Positions 5,961 through 6,586 of a DNA stretch of 6,586 nt are shown here, piece after piece; the first letter of the stretch is position 1; every line of letters starts with the position of its first letter. Below the pieces are notes generated by a model that ran no database searches, was not told the DNA's origin, and saw nothing but the letters and a program-made list of their open reading frames with translations. Source of the DNA: an uncultured Candidatus Saccharibacteria bacterium (GTDB lineage: Bacteria > Patescibacteria > Saccharimonadia > Saccharimonadales > UBA6022); contig CAMLED010000051.1 in assembly GCA_946479115.1 (NCBI GenBank), positions 1 through 6,586 of the forward strand. The letters run 5' to 3'. Position numbers and translations under genes: made by a program.

Positions 5961-6433
5961 CATTTGTTATTATTTTCTTGATCCTTTTGTTGGCGCTATT
6001 CGCTTTGGCATTCTTTACCAAACGCCGCTTTGGTGTGCTGGGGCTAGCGCTCGCCACGGGTGCAATGATTAGCGGATTATGGGTGGCAGATTTGACCCCA
6101 GTCGTTGCGCAGGCTGGATTCGTTCTGATTAAGCCGCCACTCGAAAGCGTCGTTGCGGCAGCCTTAATATTAGCACCTGCCTTGTTGCTATTAATGAGTG
6201 GCCCATCGTACCGCTCGTCGTTACAGCGAACCATTGGGGCATTGCTTTTTGCCGTTTTAGCGGCCGTACTATTACTCGAGCCATTAGGCTCAGCGCTTAT
6301 TATTGAAGGGCCGGGCGAGCAGCTATATAACTTCTTTGTCGCTAATCACGTGATTATCATTACGGTCTGTATTGCAGTGGCGCTCATCGACCTACTACTG
6401 ACAAAAACGCCTAAAATGCCGTCTAGACATTGA
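5957..6433 (+). CDS. Small multi-pass membrane protein of unknown function
   Basis: I do not recognise a family. The 158-residue product has about five hydrophobic segments (roughly 2-20, 25-44, 64-81, 92-113 and 129-148). A basic TKRRFG loop separates the first two, and a KTPKMPSRH tail ends the chain. The start is supported by AGGAG (5945-5949) seven bases upstream and by the ATGA overlap with the DUF192-like gene, so the two are almost certainly one operon and may act together at the membrane. No enzymatic motif is visible. The stop TGA (6431-6433) lies inside the -35 box of the following tRNA promoter. Confidence 0.85.
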   Translation: MTFVIIFLILLLALFALAFFTKRRFGVLGLALATGAMISGLWVADLTPVVAQAGFVLIKPPLESVVAAALILAPALLLLMSGPSYRSSLQRTIGALLFAVLAAVLLLEPLGSALIIEGPGEQLYNFFVANHVIIITVCIAVALIDLLLTKTPKMPSRH

Positions 6434-6459
6434 CAAAACACCTCTAAAAGTGCTATTTT
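6430..6459 (+). promoter_or_regulatory. Promoter of tRNA-Lys
   Basis: A perfect TTGACA (6430-6435) is followed after 18 bases by TATTTT (6454-6459), with TG at 6451-6452 giving an extended -10. The predicted start is near 6466, leaving a leader of about 40 bases to be removed by RNase P. The -35 box contains the TGA stop of the upstream gene. Confidence 0.6.
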
Positions 6460-6506
6460 TTATAGAGCACGTATGAACTAGTTTTATTTGTGTGTTAAAA
6501 ATTTAT

Positions 6507-6583
6507 GGAGCCGTAGCTCAGCTGGTTAGAGCACCTGCCTTTTAAGCAGGGTGTCCTGAGTTCAAGTCTCAGCGGCTTCACCA
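6507..6583 (+). tRNA. tRNA-Lys(UUU) with encoded CCA
   Basis: A full cloverleaf can be drawn. The acceptor stem GGAGCCG/CGGCTTC has one G-U pair, and the D stem is GCTC/GAGC with a GG in the loop. The anticodon stem CCTGC/GCAGG carries loop CTTTTAA, so the anticodon is TTT (6541-6543). The variable loop is GTGTC, and the T stem CTGAG/CTCAG carries loop TTCAAGT. Discriminator A6580 is followed by a genomically encoded CCA (6581-6583). UUU reads the lysine codons AAA and AAG. The gene is complete and ends three bases before the window edge. Confidence 0.96.
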
Positions 6584-6586
6584 AAA

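Noticed and set aside
349..6234. Several minus-strand open frames of 67 to 144 codons, and plus-strand frames at 2098-2340 and 2881-3117
   Set aside because: They lie inside well-supported genes in other frames, have no ribosome sites or family resemblance, and have the irregular composition expected of shadow frames.
4512..6433. Possible recoding of TGA as glycine, as in some CPR lineages
   Set aside because: TGA ends three genes at the expected family length or at a tight operon junction (4512-4514, 5958-5960, 6431-6433), so it is a normal stop here.
6450..6470. Imperfect hairpin GTGC-TAT / ATA-GA-GCAC over the tRNA promoter -10
   Set aside because: It needs a two-base bulge, is mostly A/T, and overlaps the -10, so chance is likely. 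It is also not a terminator, because the T-run is in the loop.

Overview
The window looks like a compact bacterial chromosomal segment with every gene on the + strand. Intergenic gaps are only 52 to 73 bases, and two gene pairs overlap by the 4-base ATGA junction. TGA, TAG and TAA all act as stops, so the standard code applies. Codon use is balanced and the GC content is mid-range by eye. The small membrane genes, the short leaders and a very large repetitive membrane protein next to dnaJ would suit a Patescibacteria/CPR lineage such as Saccharibacteria. That placement is an inference and cannot be proven from this window; no mobile element, CRISPR array or phage signal was seen.

Layout: (1) 1-615 is the C-terminal two thirds of DnaJ, the Hsp40 co-chaperone, entering from the left edge. 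(2) 616-673 is a short leader with a hairpin and a Shine-Dalgarno sequence that can pair with the hairpin's left arm. (3) 674-4036 encodes a 1120-residue protein with about 35 to 40 hydrophobic segments. Most of it can be read as five tandem units of about 158 residues, each with six membrane segments. (4) 4037-4088 holds a strong promoter whose predicted start site is almost on the next ATG. It drives a retropepsin-like protease gene (RimB/PF05618 type, 4089-4514) that overlaps rimK (4511-5422), the ribosomal-protein-S6-type glutamate ligase. (5) 5423-5480 holds an extended -10 promoter, an inverted repeat and a six-codon mini-ORF, ahead of a membrane-anchored DUF192-like protein (5481-5960). 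That gene overlaps a small five-segment membrane protein (5957-6433). (6) A promoter whose -35 box shares bases with the preceding stop codon leads to tRNA-Lys(UUU) with encoded CCA at 6507-6583.

How the parts fit: the window combines protein folding (DnaJ), apparent post-translational modification of the ribosome or another protein by glutamate addition (RimK) with a partner protease, envelope proteins of unknown role, and a tRNA. The most interesting items are the repeat architecture of the giant membrane protein, the apparently leaderless rimB-rimK operon with a palindrome over its -10 and start site, and the possible two-state RNA leader upstream of the giant gene.
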